Shown one piece after another: positions 16,746 through 26,205 of a DNA stretch of 64,000 nt. The position numbers and the translations under genes are program-made. The notes under the pieces are model-generated. The model was not told where the DNA came from. It searched no databases and saw only the letters and a program-made list of their open reading frames with translations. The DNA comes from CAIJXB01 sp964439595. Lineage in GTDB: Bacteria; Chlamydiota; Chlamydiia; Chlamydiales; Rhabdochlamydiaceae. Position 1 is the first letter of the stretch. Every line of letters begins with the position of its first letter. The DNA lies in assembly GCA_964439595.1 (NCBI GenBank), contig CAYTOK010000013.1, forward strand, positions 7,528 to 71,527, in the 5' to 3' direction.

Positions 16746-18680
16746 CTATCCAAAAAGTCTTTGCTCAATAGCCTCTTGAATATGCCTTTCTATTTTTTTA
16801 AAAGATGAAATACTCAAAGCTCCCCTGTCAGCCATATCTTGACCGGTAATATAAGTCACTGATCTCTGATAAAATTCCTGCCCAATCGCTCCTATTTCTA
16901 CTTCAGAAAGCTCTGGCATAACGTAGTGCCAAACGGCTCGTTTAATAGCTCCTTGTAAAACCCCGCTAAAAGAATAGTTAGCCAAAATATAATCACAAAA
17001 CTGCAAAGTTGCTTCTGCTAAATGAGGGTCCGTTAACAGTAGCTCCGCCTCCTTAAGTTGCCCTGCATTAAAAGGTGTATTTACCTCTCCTTCTAACCCC
17101 CCAAATAGGGATAATAAGCGACTAAGCGATGGAGAAAATTCTAAAGCAAGCCCCACTTGCTGCTCTAAAAATTCTCGTTTAAACCCAAAGTAAGACAGAT
17201 TTTCATATAAATATAATTTACACCTAGAACTCCAAGACTCTGCAGCGCTGTTATCCCCTGTCGCAAGTAGCCTTTCGGCTGCAAGCTGCATAAAAAAAAC
17301 ATCTTTAGGAGAAAAAAAAGGACGCACTATGATAGTTAATGACCGGCTTTCTCTCATCCCTTTTCGTAAAATATACGTCCCACTCTGAGCCTTGAGACAA
17401 ACTCTTCCATACCCTTTCTCCTCTAAAAATAACACTCTTTGCTCAGATAGTACTTTCTGCATGAATTCTTCAGCAGATAGAACCTTCTCTACCCCTCTTT
17501 GTATTAAAACAATTACCACATGTTTTTCTCGTTCATGAAGAGCTACGCAATCAATAAAATTACCCCACGAAGAGATATGATGCGCGTAGCCAAAGTTGAA
17601 AGAATGCCTATCACAGTCTACCTTAGAATTAAATGAGGAAACTCCCATAGACTCTAAGATATCACTCCGCAATCTCTTATCTTGGATTTGAAATAAATAA
17701 GAAGGGCAGTAATACCCTCTAGATAAAGGAGCTTCCAAGCGATTTGCATCCAAAAAAACACCACGGAATGGCTCTAATCCCATGGGGATCACATTCATAG
17801 CTTGAATTATAAAAGGATTCCAACTGGCCTGACTAGGGAAAAGAAAAGAATGTAAATTTTTATAAAGACCCCCTTCTTTTTTTTGCAGCTCCTTCTGAAA
17901 AAAAAGATTGCGAGACTTTTCCATAGAAAAGGTTTCACAGGGCGCTGTTATTTCTGCAAAAGAAACAAGAGGCCCGTGTATTTCACGAGAAACTAGGGCA
18001 GAAATATGCTCACAACTCCACTTTAACCTAACAGGTCCCGTAATCACTAAATCTGTCGGAGAGGGATCATAAGGAACAGACTCCCACTCTCTAACACTTA
18101 TTTTAGAAGGGTCCTTACACTCTAAAAAAGATTTAGGATTGAAATCCTTCAAAGAAATACCAAAAAAAACCCAATCAATCATAAGCATGGGATGGGCTTG
18201 CTGGAGAAGATCTATACATTTTCCCGCTGCAACAATATCACCTAAATTATCACATACTTCTGTAAGAACAATAACTTTTTGCACCTGTGATGGCCAAGGC
18301 AGATCCTGGTACCCCAAATCAATCCGACGGTGTAAAGGAGAAAAAGATTTTTCAAACTCCGTTTTATCTTGGGGTAGTACAAGAGTCATTTCATCAGACA
18401 ATGCTGGGGGAACTAGAGCTATTCTTTTACTCCCCAAAGGACTTTCTTCTAAAGGAACAATCACCCGACGACCTAAACAAGCCACGCCCATTTCCCCTAA
18501 GGAAATAACCTGCCCTGCAAGAGGAATTAGCTCAATTGCGCTGATAGCTCCGTGAAAAACCCGCTGAAATAACGGCCCTTCAGCTGCAGCCCTACGATAG
18601 TGACAGGCACAATTACCCCAGGCAAGAGCATTAAAAAAAGTATAATCAGTTGAGGAAAGAAAACAATTTGATTTTTGCAT
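16746..18680 (-). CDS. Chlamydia-type hypothetical protein, glycosyltransferase-like
   Basis: The 644-residue protein begins with a Cys-rich N-terminus and a hydrophobic block at about 40-70, HGAISAIELIPLAGQVISLG, a chlamydial type of segment I recall from other hypothetical proteins. The remainder has features of a two-domain (GT-B-like) nucleotide-sugar transferase: an early VIVLTEVCDNLGDIVAAGKC segment, a middle SFNFGYAHH and VIVLIQRGVEK, and a late LLATGDNSAAESWSSRC run that resembles the G-D-x-S/E sugar-nucleotide site of protein and lipid glycosyltransferases. Substrate and location are unknown; host or bacterial protein modification is speculation. The start is ATG 18680; upstream is AT-rich without a strong ribosome binding site. 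Confidence 0.6.
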   Translation of the reverse strand: MQKSNCFLSSTDYTFFNALAWGNCACHYRRAAAEGPLFQRVFHGAISAIELIPLAGQVISLGEMGVACLGRRVIVPLEESPLGSKRIALVPPALSDEMTLVLPQDKTEFEKSFSPLHRRIDLGYQDLPWPSQVQKVIVLTEVCDNLGDIVAAGKCIDLLQQAHPMLMIDWVFFGISLKDFNPKSFLECKDPSKISVREWESVPYDPSPTDLVITGPVRLKWSCEHISALVSREIHGPLVSFAEITAPCETFSMEKSRNLFFQKELQKKEGGLYKNLHSFLFPSQASWNPFIIQAMNVIPMGLEPFRGVFLDANRLEAPLSRGYYCPSYLFQIQDKRLRSDILESMGVSSFNSKVDCDRHSFNFGYAHHISSWGNFIDCVALHEREKHVVIVLIQRGVEKVLSAEEFMQKVLSEQRVLFLEEKGYGRVCLKAQSGTYILRKGMRESRSLTIIVRPFFSPKDVFFMQLAAERLLATGDNSAAESWSSRCKLYLYENLSYFGFKREFLEQQVGLALEFSPSLSRLLSLFGGLEGEVNTPFNAGQLKEAELLLTDPHLAEATLQFCDYILANYSFSGVLQGAIKRAVWHYVMPELSEVEIGAIGQEFYQRSVTYITGQDMADRGALSISSFKKIERHIQEAIEQRLFG

Positions 18681-18939
18681 AAATAGAATAAAATATTAAA
18701 TAAAATTAAATAATAATAAATAAAACAGACAAATAAATACACACATAATCTATCCATATTCCAAATTTCAAAAAATGATCCCTTCTTTTAGAAAAGCCAA
18801 AAAAACTTCTTGAAAGAATAAATACACTCCAGACTAAGACAACAAAACTTTGCTGTCATTCAGATTAGCTATAAAAATGCATAAACCATTAGCAAAAAAC
18901 CCTTAAAATAGATAAAATACTGGAGATCAGAGGGCAACT

Positions 18940-19734
18940 ATGTCAAAAAAAAATAAAGAAAGCACATCTTGGGAAGGGATCAGTACATGGTATGATAAAG
19001 CAGTTGGTGATGAAGGTCACTACTATCATAAACATGTCATTATTCCTAAACTACTACCTCTTTTAATTCCTTCTGAAATGAATTCCCCTAAAGCTCTTTT
19101 AGACCTAGCCTGTGGGCAAGGTATTTTATCTCGCCACATCCCCTCTTCTTTAGAATATGTAGGGATAGACATTTCTCCTTCGCTTCTCCAAGCAGCTAAA
19201 GAAAAAAACATCAATAAAAACTGCTCATTCCATTTAGGTGACATCACAAAGCCCCTTCCAATAGGCAAAAAAAAGTTCCAATTATGTACTATTATTCTTG
19301 CGCTACAAAACATAGCTCATCCACTTAAAGCTTTGCAAAATGCGGCAGCCTCTTTGGAAAATGAAGGCGAACTCATCCTAGTGATGAACCATCCTTGCTT
19401 CCGTATCCCTAAGCAGTCGAGCTGGGGCATCGACCAAGAAAACAACATACAATATAGACGAATCGACAAATACACCTCTTCTTATAAGGTCCCGATTCAG
19501 TCCAATCCTGGTCTTGGTAAAAAGTCACCAGAAACATTTTCTTTCCACCATCCTCTATCCACCTGGAGTCTCTGGCTTAATAATGCTGGATTTACAATTT
19601 CTTGGATGGAAGAGTGGTGCTCTGATAAGATAAGCACGGGAAAATACGCCCAAAGAGAAGATGAAAGCAGAAGAGAGATCCCCCTTTTCCTCATGATCAA
19701 AGCCCGCAAACTACCCCCTTCTTTAAATGGATAA
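18940..19734 (+). CDS. Class I SAM-dependent methyltransferase
   Basis: The 264-residue protein has the standard methyltransferase fold: motif I LLDLACGQGILSRHI (SAM-binding glycines) near residue 53, an acidic residue at the end of strand 2 in YVGIDIS, a motif III-like FHLGDITKPLP, and motif IV QLCTIILALQNIAHP. The C-terminal half contains HPLSTWSLWLNNAGF, common in small-molecule and quinone/tellurite-type methyltransferases. The acceptor is unknown. It starts at ATG 18940 after GAGGGCAAC. It stands alone; the next gene begins 69 bases later with its own ribosome binding site. Confidence 0.85.
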   Translation: MSKKNKESTSWEGISTWYDKAVGDEGHYYHKHVIIPKLLPLLIPSEMNSPKALLDLACGQGILSRHIPSSLEYVGIDISPSLLQAAKEKNINKNCSFHLGDITKPLPIGKKKFQLCTIILALQNIAHPLKALQNAAASLENEGELILVMNHPCFRIPKQSSWGIDQENNIQYRRIDKYTSSYKVPIQSNPGLGKKSPETFSFHHPLSTWSLWLNNAGFTISWMEEWCSDKISTGKYAQREDESRREIPLFLMIKARKLPPSLNG

Positions 19735-19803
19735 TACGATTCAATTCTTGACCTATTTTATCTATTAAGAGAATATTAGACCGTCTTAAGCAAAAGGAAA
19801 AGT

Positions 19804-21543
19804 GTGATTCCCAAACAAACTAAATCCGGAAGTAAATTCATCTTCCCTATTGGCAAGGACGATTACAAAAAAATAATCGATGAAAAGTGCGTTTACATTG
19901 ACAAAACACTTTTGATAAAAGAATTTTGGGAAGACGGCTCCGAGGTTATTCTTATTACCAGACCAAGACGCTTCGGAAAAACAATAGCACTTTCTATGCT
20001 TCGTTATTTTTTTGAAAAAACAGAAAAATCTAATGCATATCTTTTTGAGAACTCTCACATCTGGAAAGAACAAGGTTTTCAAGAGTTACAAGGAACCTTT
20101 CCCGTAATCTTTCTCTCCTTTAAAGATATTAAAAGTGACACCTGGAACGGCGCCTACGCAGAGCTCCAATCTCTTATTAAAAGCGAAGTAGATCGAACAC
20201 TTACTCCTATAAAAAACCTGCTTAATGAACAAGAAAAAATCGATTACAAAGCACTAATGGACCTAGCATTAGAAGAAGACAAGCTCAGAGTTGCTATAAC
20301 AGACAGCTTAAAATTCCTTACTAAAGCGTTTCAAAGAATCTATAAAAAAAACACCATTGTCCTTATCGATGAATACGACACACCAATTACTTATGCTTAT
20401 ATAAATGGCTTCTACGAAAAAATGATCCAATTCATGCGCTCTTTTCTTTCTAAGGGATTAAAAGGAAATCCTTGCTTACATCGAGGTATCATGACCGGGG
20501 TAGTCAGAACAGCTAAGGATGGCATTGTATCAGGGTTGAACCACCCTCTTATCTGCACCATGTTAAATCCCGAATTTTCTACACAATTTGGCTTCACAGA
20601 AGAAGAAGTTGACCACCTACTTCAGACAACAGAAAATACCGATAAGAAACAAGAAATCAAAGCATGGTATAACGGCTACATGATAGGCACCAAAAACCCT
20701 CAGCTCGTGCAGCCTATATATAACCCATGGTCTGTTTTAAATTATGTAAAAAGCGCAGCCAAAAACCCTGAATGTTACTGGTCCAATACGGGGAGTAAAG
20801 ACCTGCTTGAGAGACTTATTGCCGAAGCCGGAAAAACTACACAAGAAGAACTGCAGCTTCTTATGGAGGGTAAACCTTTAGAAAATAAATCCATAGATGA
20901 AGATGTCATTTTACTTGATCTAGATAACAGCGAACGAGAACCCTGGAGTTTTCTCTTTTTTGCCGGGTATATAACCGCTTCCAATTTTGTATTTAAGGAT
21001 AAATATTTCTACAGTCTAAAACTCCCCAATAAAGAAATCACTACACTATATAAGGAACTGGTTGTTAGCGCTATAAGTAAGAAATTCTCCTCTGCTAAAT
21101 TAGAAAATCTCCACAAAACTCTTCTACTAGGCGACGTCGAACAATTTTCTGATTCTTTAAATTCTTTTGTGCAAAGCCTTTGTAGCTCTCATGACTTACC
21201 GGAACCGGATTTAGAGAGAAGTCTCCATCTCTTTGTTTTGGGTCTTTTAGCTTCTTTATCTAATGACTATCTTATTGAATCGAACCTAGAATCTGGCAAG
21301 GGACGCTGCGACATCATGCTATGCCCCTTTGCTCCTTCTACCCGCTACGGAGTTTTAATTGAGTTTAAAAAAGGAAAAAAAGAAAACCTAGCGGATTTAG
21401 CCAAAGAGGCCCTTCATCAAATCAAGGAAAAAGATTATCAGAACCGTTTCTATAAGCTCAAATACGAAGGCCCCATCTTAGCCTACGGGATCGCTTCTCA
21501 TAAGAAGGAACTACTTGTCAAAATGGAAACCATTCTCAAATAA
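19804..21543 (+). CDS. AAA-ATPase-like / PD-(D/E)XK nuclease family protein
   Basis: The 579-residue protein matches the widespread AAA-ATPase-like plus PDDEXK_9 architecture. The start, IFPIGKDDYKKIIDEKCVYI, is typical. A P-loop variant TRPRRFGKT is at about residue 58 and a Walker B-like IVLIDEYDTPI at about 180. The C-terminus carries nuclease-like residues GRCDIMLCPF and VLIEFKKGK (Asp...Glu-x-Lys). GTG 19804 is the start, with AAAGGA upstream. Such genes are abundant in gut and intracellular bacteria and often multiply in genomes; their job is not known, and defence or DNA processing has been suggested. The order and length are intact. Confidence 0.9.
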   Translation: MIPKQTKSGSKFIFPIGKDDYKKIIDEKCVYIDKTLLIKEFWEDGSEVILITRPRRFGKTIALSMLRYFFEKTEKSNAYLFENSHIWKEQGFQELQGTFPVIFLSFKDIKSDTWNGAYAELQSLIKSEVDRTLTPIKNLLNEQEKIDYKALMDLALEEDKLRVAITDSLKFLTKAFQRIYKKNTIVLIDEYDTPITYAYINGFYEKMIQFMRSFLSKGLKGNPCLHRGIMTGVVRTAKDGIVSGLNHPLICTMLNPEFSTQFGFTEEEVDHLLQTTENTDKKQEIKAWYNGYMIGTKNPQLVQPIYNPWSVLNYVKSAAKNPECYWSNTGSKDLLERLIAEAGKTTQEELQLLMEGKPLENKSIDEDVILLDLDNSEREPWSFLFFAGYITASNFVFKDKYFYSLKLPNKEITTLYKELVVSAISKKFSSAKLENLHKTLLLGDVEQFSDSLNSFVQSLCSSHDLPEPDLERSLHLFVLGLLASLSNDYLIESNLESGKGRCDIMLCPFAPSTRYGVLIEFKKGKKENLADLAKEALHQIKEKDYQNRFYKLKYEGPILAYGIASHKKELLVKMETILK

Positions 21544-21642
21544 CATCTCACAAAAAAATCGCAAAGGCATTTGAACGCGCAGGATAAAGAAACTTTTAAT
21601 TATTATTTAAAATAAAAACATGTCTATTTTTTATAAATACAA

Positions 21643-21987
21643 TTACTCTTTCGTGTATAGATAACCAGCAAAACCTAGAGTTACTATGTTTAACAGGTTA
21701 TAAAAGACCACTATTTTGCAAGCTTTTATTTTTTTAGCAAGTAAAGGCAAGGCTGTTTTATCAGAAATCCCCGTAAATTTGGCCGCCTCACTTTCTTCTA
21801 TTTGCTTTTCGCAATTTGCATATATAGACGCTGTCTTATACGCTAAGGCTCCTGCATATACAGCAGCGCCTATAGAGACAAAAGCACCAAGCACAGGGAT
21901 ATAGGTTCCCTTGTGCACATTTACACCATATAAGCAGTTTAAGCCGGACGAAGTAGCGGCTTTGTCCAATTCCTTTAACGTAGTCAT
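21643..21987 (-). CDS. Small hypothetical protein with two membrane helices
   Basis: A 114-residue protein. It has a hydrophobic stretch at about 28-50 (VLGAFVSIGAAVYAGALAY), a charged middle with Glu/Lys, and a second one at about 92-111 (VVFYNLLNIVTLGFAGYLY). The two-helix pattern with a soluble middle differs from the tight bilobed hairpin of Inc proteins. ATG 21987 is preceded by an AT-rich leader with GAGAG. I do not recognise a family. A divergent small membrane gene lies at 22110, so the region between may hold two promoters. Confidence 0.55.
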   Translation of the reverse strand: MTTLKELDKAATSSGLNCLYGVNVHKGTYIPVLGAFVSIGAAVYAGALAYKTASIYANCEKQIEESEAAKFTGISDKTALPLLAKKIKACKIVVFYNLLNIVTLGFAGYLYTKE

Positions 21988-22109
21988 TAAAACTCTCTAA
22001 TTTACACAAAGAAGTCACATATTTATATATTTAAGCAAAAAACCATTTCCAGTAAATAACAAAAATAATAAAATTCACAAAATCACACCTTTTTATAAGG
22101 AACAATGTA

Positions 22110-22505
22110 ATGATTAAACAAGCAATTGAATCCAGTTATTATTTAATTCCTGCAACCTTAATAGGCAGTCTTACAGTGGGAGTGAAACCTGCTGTTATCG
22201 GTGCTTCTATCACTTGTATAACTAACGATCTGGTTAAACAAATGCAAATAGAAAAAATTTTAACCGAAAATCTTTCCTTGACTGAACACAGGGCTGATCT
22301 GCTAATAACCACAGCTCAACGGATAGCTTCCCTACTTTTTACGTTACAAATCAATAGCACTCTTCTCCATACAGGGCCATTTCCTCCTAATGCAGAATAC
22401 ATTGCTTTGTATTTTACCATAGCAGCACCGGCATTAATAGGTGATGTACTGAAAAAAAACTACAATCTCACACAAAAAATTTATGACTATTTTTTTCTTG
22501 CATAA
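22110..22505 (+). CDS. Small hypothetical membrane protein
   Basis: A 131-residue protein with three to four hydrophobic stretches (ATLIGSLTVGVKPAVIGASI near the start, then TAQRIASLLFTLQI and YIALYFTIAAPALIGDVL). AAGGAA precedes ATG 22110. It has no motif I know. It lies beside another small membrane protein gene on the opposite strand and just before glmS, with a separate spacing of 137 bases, so an operon with glmS is unlikely. Confidence 0.55.
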   Translation: MIKQAIESSYYLIPATLIGSLTVGVKPAVIGASITCITNDLVKQMQIEKILTENLSLTEHRADLLITTAQRIASLLFTLQINSTLLHTGPFPPNAEYIALYFTIAAPALIGDVLKKNYNLTQKIYDYFFLA

Positions 22506-22642
22506 GACAACTCTAACCTGCTACAAAGAAAATACATGACACCGACTCTGCTATTGCTTCGGGATTTTCTTGTTATTTTCCCTTTCTAGTGCTATTTTTA
22601 TTGTTTACAGACTTACTCATCCCCCCTTAACACGAGGTACAC

Positions 22643-24478
22643 ATGTGCGGAATCTTTGGATACATCGGCCCTAAAAACCCTATAGACGTCTGCCTAACAG
22701 GACTCAAATTTTTAGAATATAGAGGTTATGATTCTTCCGGCATTGCGGGAGTAAAAGAAAACAAGCTTCTTTCTTTCAAAGAACTCGGCAAACTTAGCAA
22801 TTTAGAAATATCTCTTAACAACGTCTCTTTACAGCTTGAAAATGCCATCTCCCACACCCGTTGGGCAACACACGGAAAACCTTCTAAAGAAAATGCCCAC
22901 CCCCATTTTGATCAACAACAGCACATTGCTGTGGTACATAATGGGATCATAGAAAACCATTTTTCACTGCGCACTATGCTACAAGAGCAAGGGGTAACCT
23001 TTCAGTCAGACACAGATAGCGAAGTCATAGCGCAGCTCGTTGCTTTTTATTACAAAGGAGATATTTTAGCCGCCTTTCAAAAAGCACTTTCCATCTTAAA
23101 AGGCTTTTGGGCTATAGCTCTTATCCACAAAGATCACGCCGATACGATTCTTGTTTCCGCAAAAGAAAACCCTATAGCTATAGGAATGAGTGTTTTAAGG
23201 GAAGAAACATTTATATCTTCTGATGTGAATGCTTTTCATGATGCAGATCTAGATATTCTTTTTTTAAAAAACAATGAAGTTGCCGTTGTCTCTTCACAGG
23301 ATGTCAAACTTTTCAATGCGGATTCCATCTTACTTTTAAAAAAGCTAGAAAGGTTGTCACTAGAAAAACACTCTCTTTCCAAAAATGGATTCGACCATTT
23401 CATGCTAAAAGAAATTTTCGAACAACCAGATACAATTAGACAAGCAATACACGGACGCTGCCTAGAGAGCCTAGGGTCTGCTTACTTTGAGGAGTTAAAC
23501 CTTTCCTTAGACGATCTCTCCACCATAGAACACATTCTTATCGTAGCATGCGGAACTTCTTGGCACGCAGGACTTATTGCTGCCGGCTGGATAGAAGAAA
23601 AAGCAGGAATTCCTACAAGAGTAGAGATAGCCTCAGAATTTCGTTATAAAGCCTCTGTTTTGCTTAAAAATACACTAGTAATTGCAATTAGCCAATCTGG
23701 AGAAACTTTTGATACAATCGCTTCAGTAAGAGAGTTAAAAACAAGAGGTGCAACAGTTTTAGCTATTTGCAACGCTCCCAACTCAACTCTAACTAGAGAT
23801 GCAGACGGCTGTCTTTTTTTAAAAGCAGGGCCTGAAATTAGTGTCTGCTCTACTAAAGCTTTTACAGGACAACTTACCGTTCTTTCTTTATTTACCCTAC
23901 TTCTAGCAAATCTAAAACAAACCATCACTAAAGAGCAGGGCAAAACTCTTTTACAAGATCTTCACGAGCTCCCTTCTCAAATTGACAGAGTACTTCGAGA
24001 TAAAGAGAACATCCAAGCTCTAGCTAAAAAGTACGCTAAATTTGATAACTTCTTTTTCCTAGGCCGCAATTACATGTATGCTACAAGCCTTGAAGGGGCT
24101 CTTAAACTAAAAGAAATCAGTTATATTAATGCTGTAGGATACCCGGCAGGTGAAATGAAACACGGACCAATCGCCCTTGTAGATAAAAACCTTGCAACGA
24201 TTGGGCTTTGTGGACATGAAAAAACTCTCGACAAGCTCCTTTCAAATTTAATGGAAATAAAAGCAAGGGGGGGCCCCGTTCTTATTTTCACATCTACAGA
24301 TTCTCCTGAAATTAGACAAACAGCAGATGATGTACTTTTTATCCCTAAAACAAGCGACGAGCTCGCCTGCATACCCTACTCTATAGCAACACAGCTTTTA
24401 GCTTACTATATTGCTTTAGAAAGAGGCACAGATATCGACAAGCCAAGAAATCTAGCTAAGTCTGTTACGGTGGAATAA
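22643..24478 (+). CDS. glmS: Glutamine-fructose-6-phosphate aminotransferase (isomerizing)
   Basis: The 611-residue protein makes glucosamine-6-phosphate from fructose-6-phosphate and glutamine, the first step to UDP-GlcNAc for peptidoglycan and lipid A. The N-terminal glutaminase begins MCGIFGYIGPKNPIDV with the catalytic Cys2, then YRGYDSSGIAG, HTRWATHGKPSKENAHPH and VVHNGIIEN. Two SIS isomerase domains follow: IVACGTSWHAGLIA and ISQSGETFDTIASVRE, then FFLGRNYMYATSLEGALKLK and KEISYINAVGYPAGEMKHGP. The C-terminus LAKSVTVE is the conserved ending that lines the active site. Length is normal. No riboswitch/ribozyme fold was seen in the 137-base leader. Confidence 0.97.
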   Translation: MCGIFGYIGPKNPIDVCLTGLKFLEYRGYDSSGIAGVKENKLLSFKELGKLSNLEISLNNVSLQLENAISHTRWATHGKPSKENAHPHFDQQQHIAVVHNGIIENHFSLRTMLQEQGVTFQSDTDSEVIAQLVAFYYKGDILAAFQKALSILKGFWAIALIHKDHADTILVSAKENPIAIGMSVLREETFISSDVNAFHDADLDILFLKNNEVAVVSSQDVKLFNADSILLLKKLERLSLEKHSLSKNGFDHFMLKEIFEQPDTIRQAIHGRCLESLGSAYFEELNLSLDDLSTIEHILIVACGTSWHAGLIAAGWIEEKAGIPTRVEIASEFRYKASVLLKNTLVIAISQSGETFDTIASVRELKTRGATVLAICNAPNSTLTRDADGCLFLKAGPEISVCSTKAFTGQLTVLSLFTLLLANLKQTITKEQGKTLLQDLHELPSQIDRVLRDKENIQALAKKYAKFDNFFFLGRNYMYATSLEGALKLKEISYINAVGYPAGEMKHGPIALVDKNLATIGLCGHEKTLDKLLSNLMEIKARGGPVLIFTSTDSPEIRQTADDVLFIPKTSDELACIPYSIATQLLAYYIALERGTDIDKPRNLAKSVTVE

Positions 24479-24503
24479 ACTTAGTAAGAGAATGCTAAAG
24501 CGG

Positions 24504-26108
24504 CTACGCTAGAAAGCAACTAACCTCAGATAAAGAAGGACGTAACTCTGAATCAGGGTTTAACATGCTTATAATAAGATTTTTAAAATCCGCGTCCTTC
24601 ACCCTTTTTAAGGAAGTTATTCTGCTTTGAATATCACCATAACTCTCGGGCATAAACTCTAAATATTCTTCACGATGACATGCCAATTGATAAGGAAATC
24701 TTCCACCAAGCCCTACGTAAAGCATTACTCCCAGTTGAAAAACAGCAGTCTGTTCCGCTCTTTTTGCAAAAATAGATAATAAACTGTCATAAAAATCTTC
24801 AAAGTTAAGTCGCTCTAGACAACGAATTAGCTCTTCAGACGCCCGACTTCCCAAAAAATTGCTTATTTTTTTGTTTCCTAATAATTGCACTAGACCCTCT
24901 ATATTCGGTTCAAAATCATCGCAATGAGCTTCTTGCTCAAGACATAAAACATCACTTCCTAGGTCCCTTAAACAGCGAAGGCAGTAAATGTCGCGTTCAA
25001 TATTCATGGACTTAGTATGAATTATGCTATGAGAAGGACTCTGCAGCCACTTTTTAAATCCCTCTACATTTTTAATATAAGGTGATGAAGAATCAAAATC
25101 ACCCAGTTTAAAAGCTCCCCTCCCTTCAATATCCTTTGTCTCGAGAACATTACCCGGTTTTACATCCAAATATGCATATCCTACTTCTCGAAATTCTTCT
25201 AGTGCCGATACAACGTCCTTACATAAATTCTTGAACTTTACCTCGTCATATCTCCTATATTCATCAAGAATTCTGGAAGAGCACAGTTCATATTCCTCAT
25301 CAAAATAACCATCATTTCTTTCAATAATTCTATTAACTGCCATTAAAGAGGAACTACTCTCTGAATGACTCGACTGATAAGTCATAACAGATTCTGTTAC
25401 GCTATTTCTTACTATAGCTGCTTTATCAAAGTGATACGATTTCAAAGCGGACAACTTCCCACTCGCAAAAGATATTATCTTATATACAGATCCAGCCGAC
25501 CCTTCTCCAAGTTCCCCCAAGCTATATAAAACCTCAAGTTGACCCGTCTGATTCTGTAAAATGGTAGCTTCTTGAATTTTGCACGCTATTCCTCTTGGGG
25601 CCCCCTTTTCTTGTAAAGCTTCTAAAGCTAAAGAATGAATAACAAGCATTTTTCGATAAACATCCCTCTCAGACCTAAAACCTGTCACTTCTCTTTGAAT
25701 TACAGTAATGCAAGTATGTAAAGTAACAATCCTATCACCCCAGTACCCTGGCTTATTTTGGGCAGCACGAATTTCTTCCTTAGAAACCAGTAATTGGTTA
25801 GCTGCGCCATTTACATCTAAATAAATAACATGTTCCTGAGACTTTCCTTCAATCCTTACCGATAGGGGCATATAATCATCTGATCGGATATTCCCTACAC
25901 ACCCAGACCTTAAAAAACAAGAACCCCAAAAGCCTCCTGTTCTACAAACAAGTTTAATCGATAAAGTACTATTCTGTAACGGTTTAGACGGAACAAACTC
26001 CACTAACCTGGGGCCTAAACATCCATCCTCTAGGCGAACAACAGGAAGATCCCGACTCCCCAAAGAGGCTTCGGGCGCTATTTTGGTTCTATAAATGCCG
26101 CAAATCAT
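24504..26108 (-). CDS. Eukaryotic-like serine/threonine protein kinase-like protein
   Basis: The 534-residue protein has an N-terminal ~185 residues I cannot place, then a protein-kinase-like fold. The Gly-rich loop SLGELGEGSAGSVYK is at about 197-211, a candidate ATP-binding Lys follows in KLSALKSYHF (about 224), the catalytic loop is YAYLDVKPGNV (Asp at about 316), and the metal-binding loop is LGDFDSSSPY (Asp-Phe-Asp instead of Asp-Phe-Gly, about 338). HRD is replaced by YLD. C-lobe helices include AVFQLGVMLYVGLGGRFPY, and a MLNPDSELRPSL ending is seen. The essential Lys and both Asp are present, so activity is plausible. Chlamydiae secrete kinases to the host; secretion here is unproven. 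It converges on glmS. Confidence 0.72.
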   Translation of the reverse strand: MICGIYRTKIAPEASLGSRDLPVVRLEDGCLGPRLVEFVPSKPLQNSTLSIKLVCRTGGFWGSCFLRSGCVGNIRSDDYMPLSVRIEGKSQEHVIYLDVNGAANQLLVSKEEIRAAQNKPGYWGDRIVTLHTCITVIQREVTGFRSERDVYRKMLVIHSLALEALQEKGAPRGIACKIQEATILQNQTGQLEVLYSLGELGEGSAGSVYKIISFASGKLSALKSYHFDKAAIVRNSVTESVMTYQSSHSESSSSLMAVNRIIERNDGYFDEEYELCSSRILDEYRRYDEVKFKNLCKDVVSALEEFREVGYAYLDVKPGNVLETKDIEGRGAFKLGDFDSSSPYIKNVEGFKKWLQSPSHSIIHTKSMNIERDIYCLRCLRDLGSDVLCLEQEAHCDDFEPNIEGLVQLLGNKKISNFLGSRASEELIRCLERLNFEDFYDSLLSIFAKRAEQTAVFQLGVMLYVGLGGRFPYQLACHREEYLEFMPESYGDIQSRITSLKRVKDADFKNLIISMLNPDSELRPSLSEVSCFLA

Positions 26109-26205
26109 AAAAATCCATTTAATAGATGAAATTATAAATTATATTAACATATAAATTTAAAAATGTCAATTTTTATAATTAAAATATAATTAAATAGACA
26201 TAGCT

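Noticed and set aside
18139..18757. Plus- and minus-strand frames over the start of the 644-residue gene
   Set aside because: They are shadows of the long minus-strand gene or AT-rich leader; composition is not protein-like.
22506..22642. glmS ribozyme-riboswitch in the leader of glmS
   Set aside because: The leader is only 137 bases and shows none of the conserved core I would expect; glmS ribozymes are mainly in Firmicutes.
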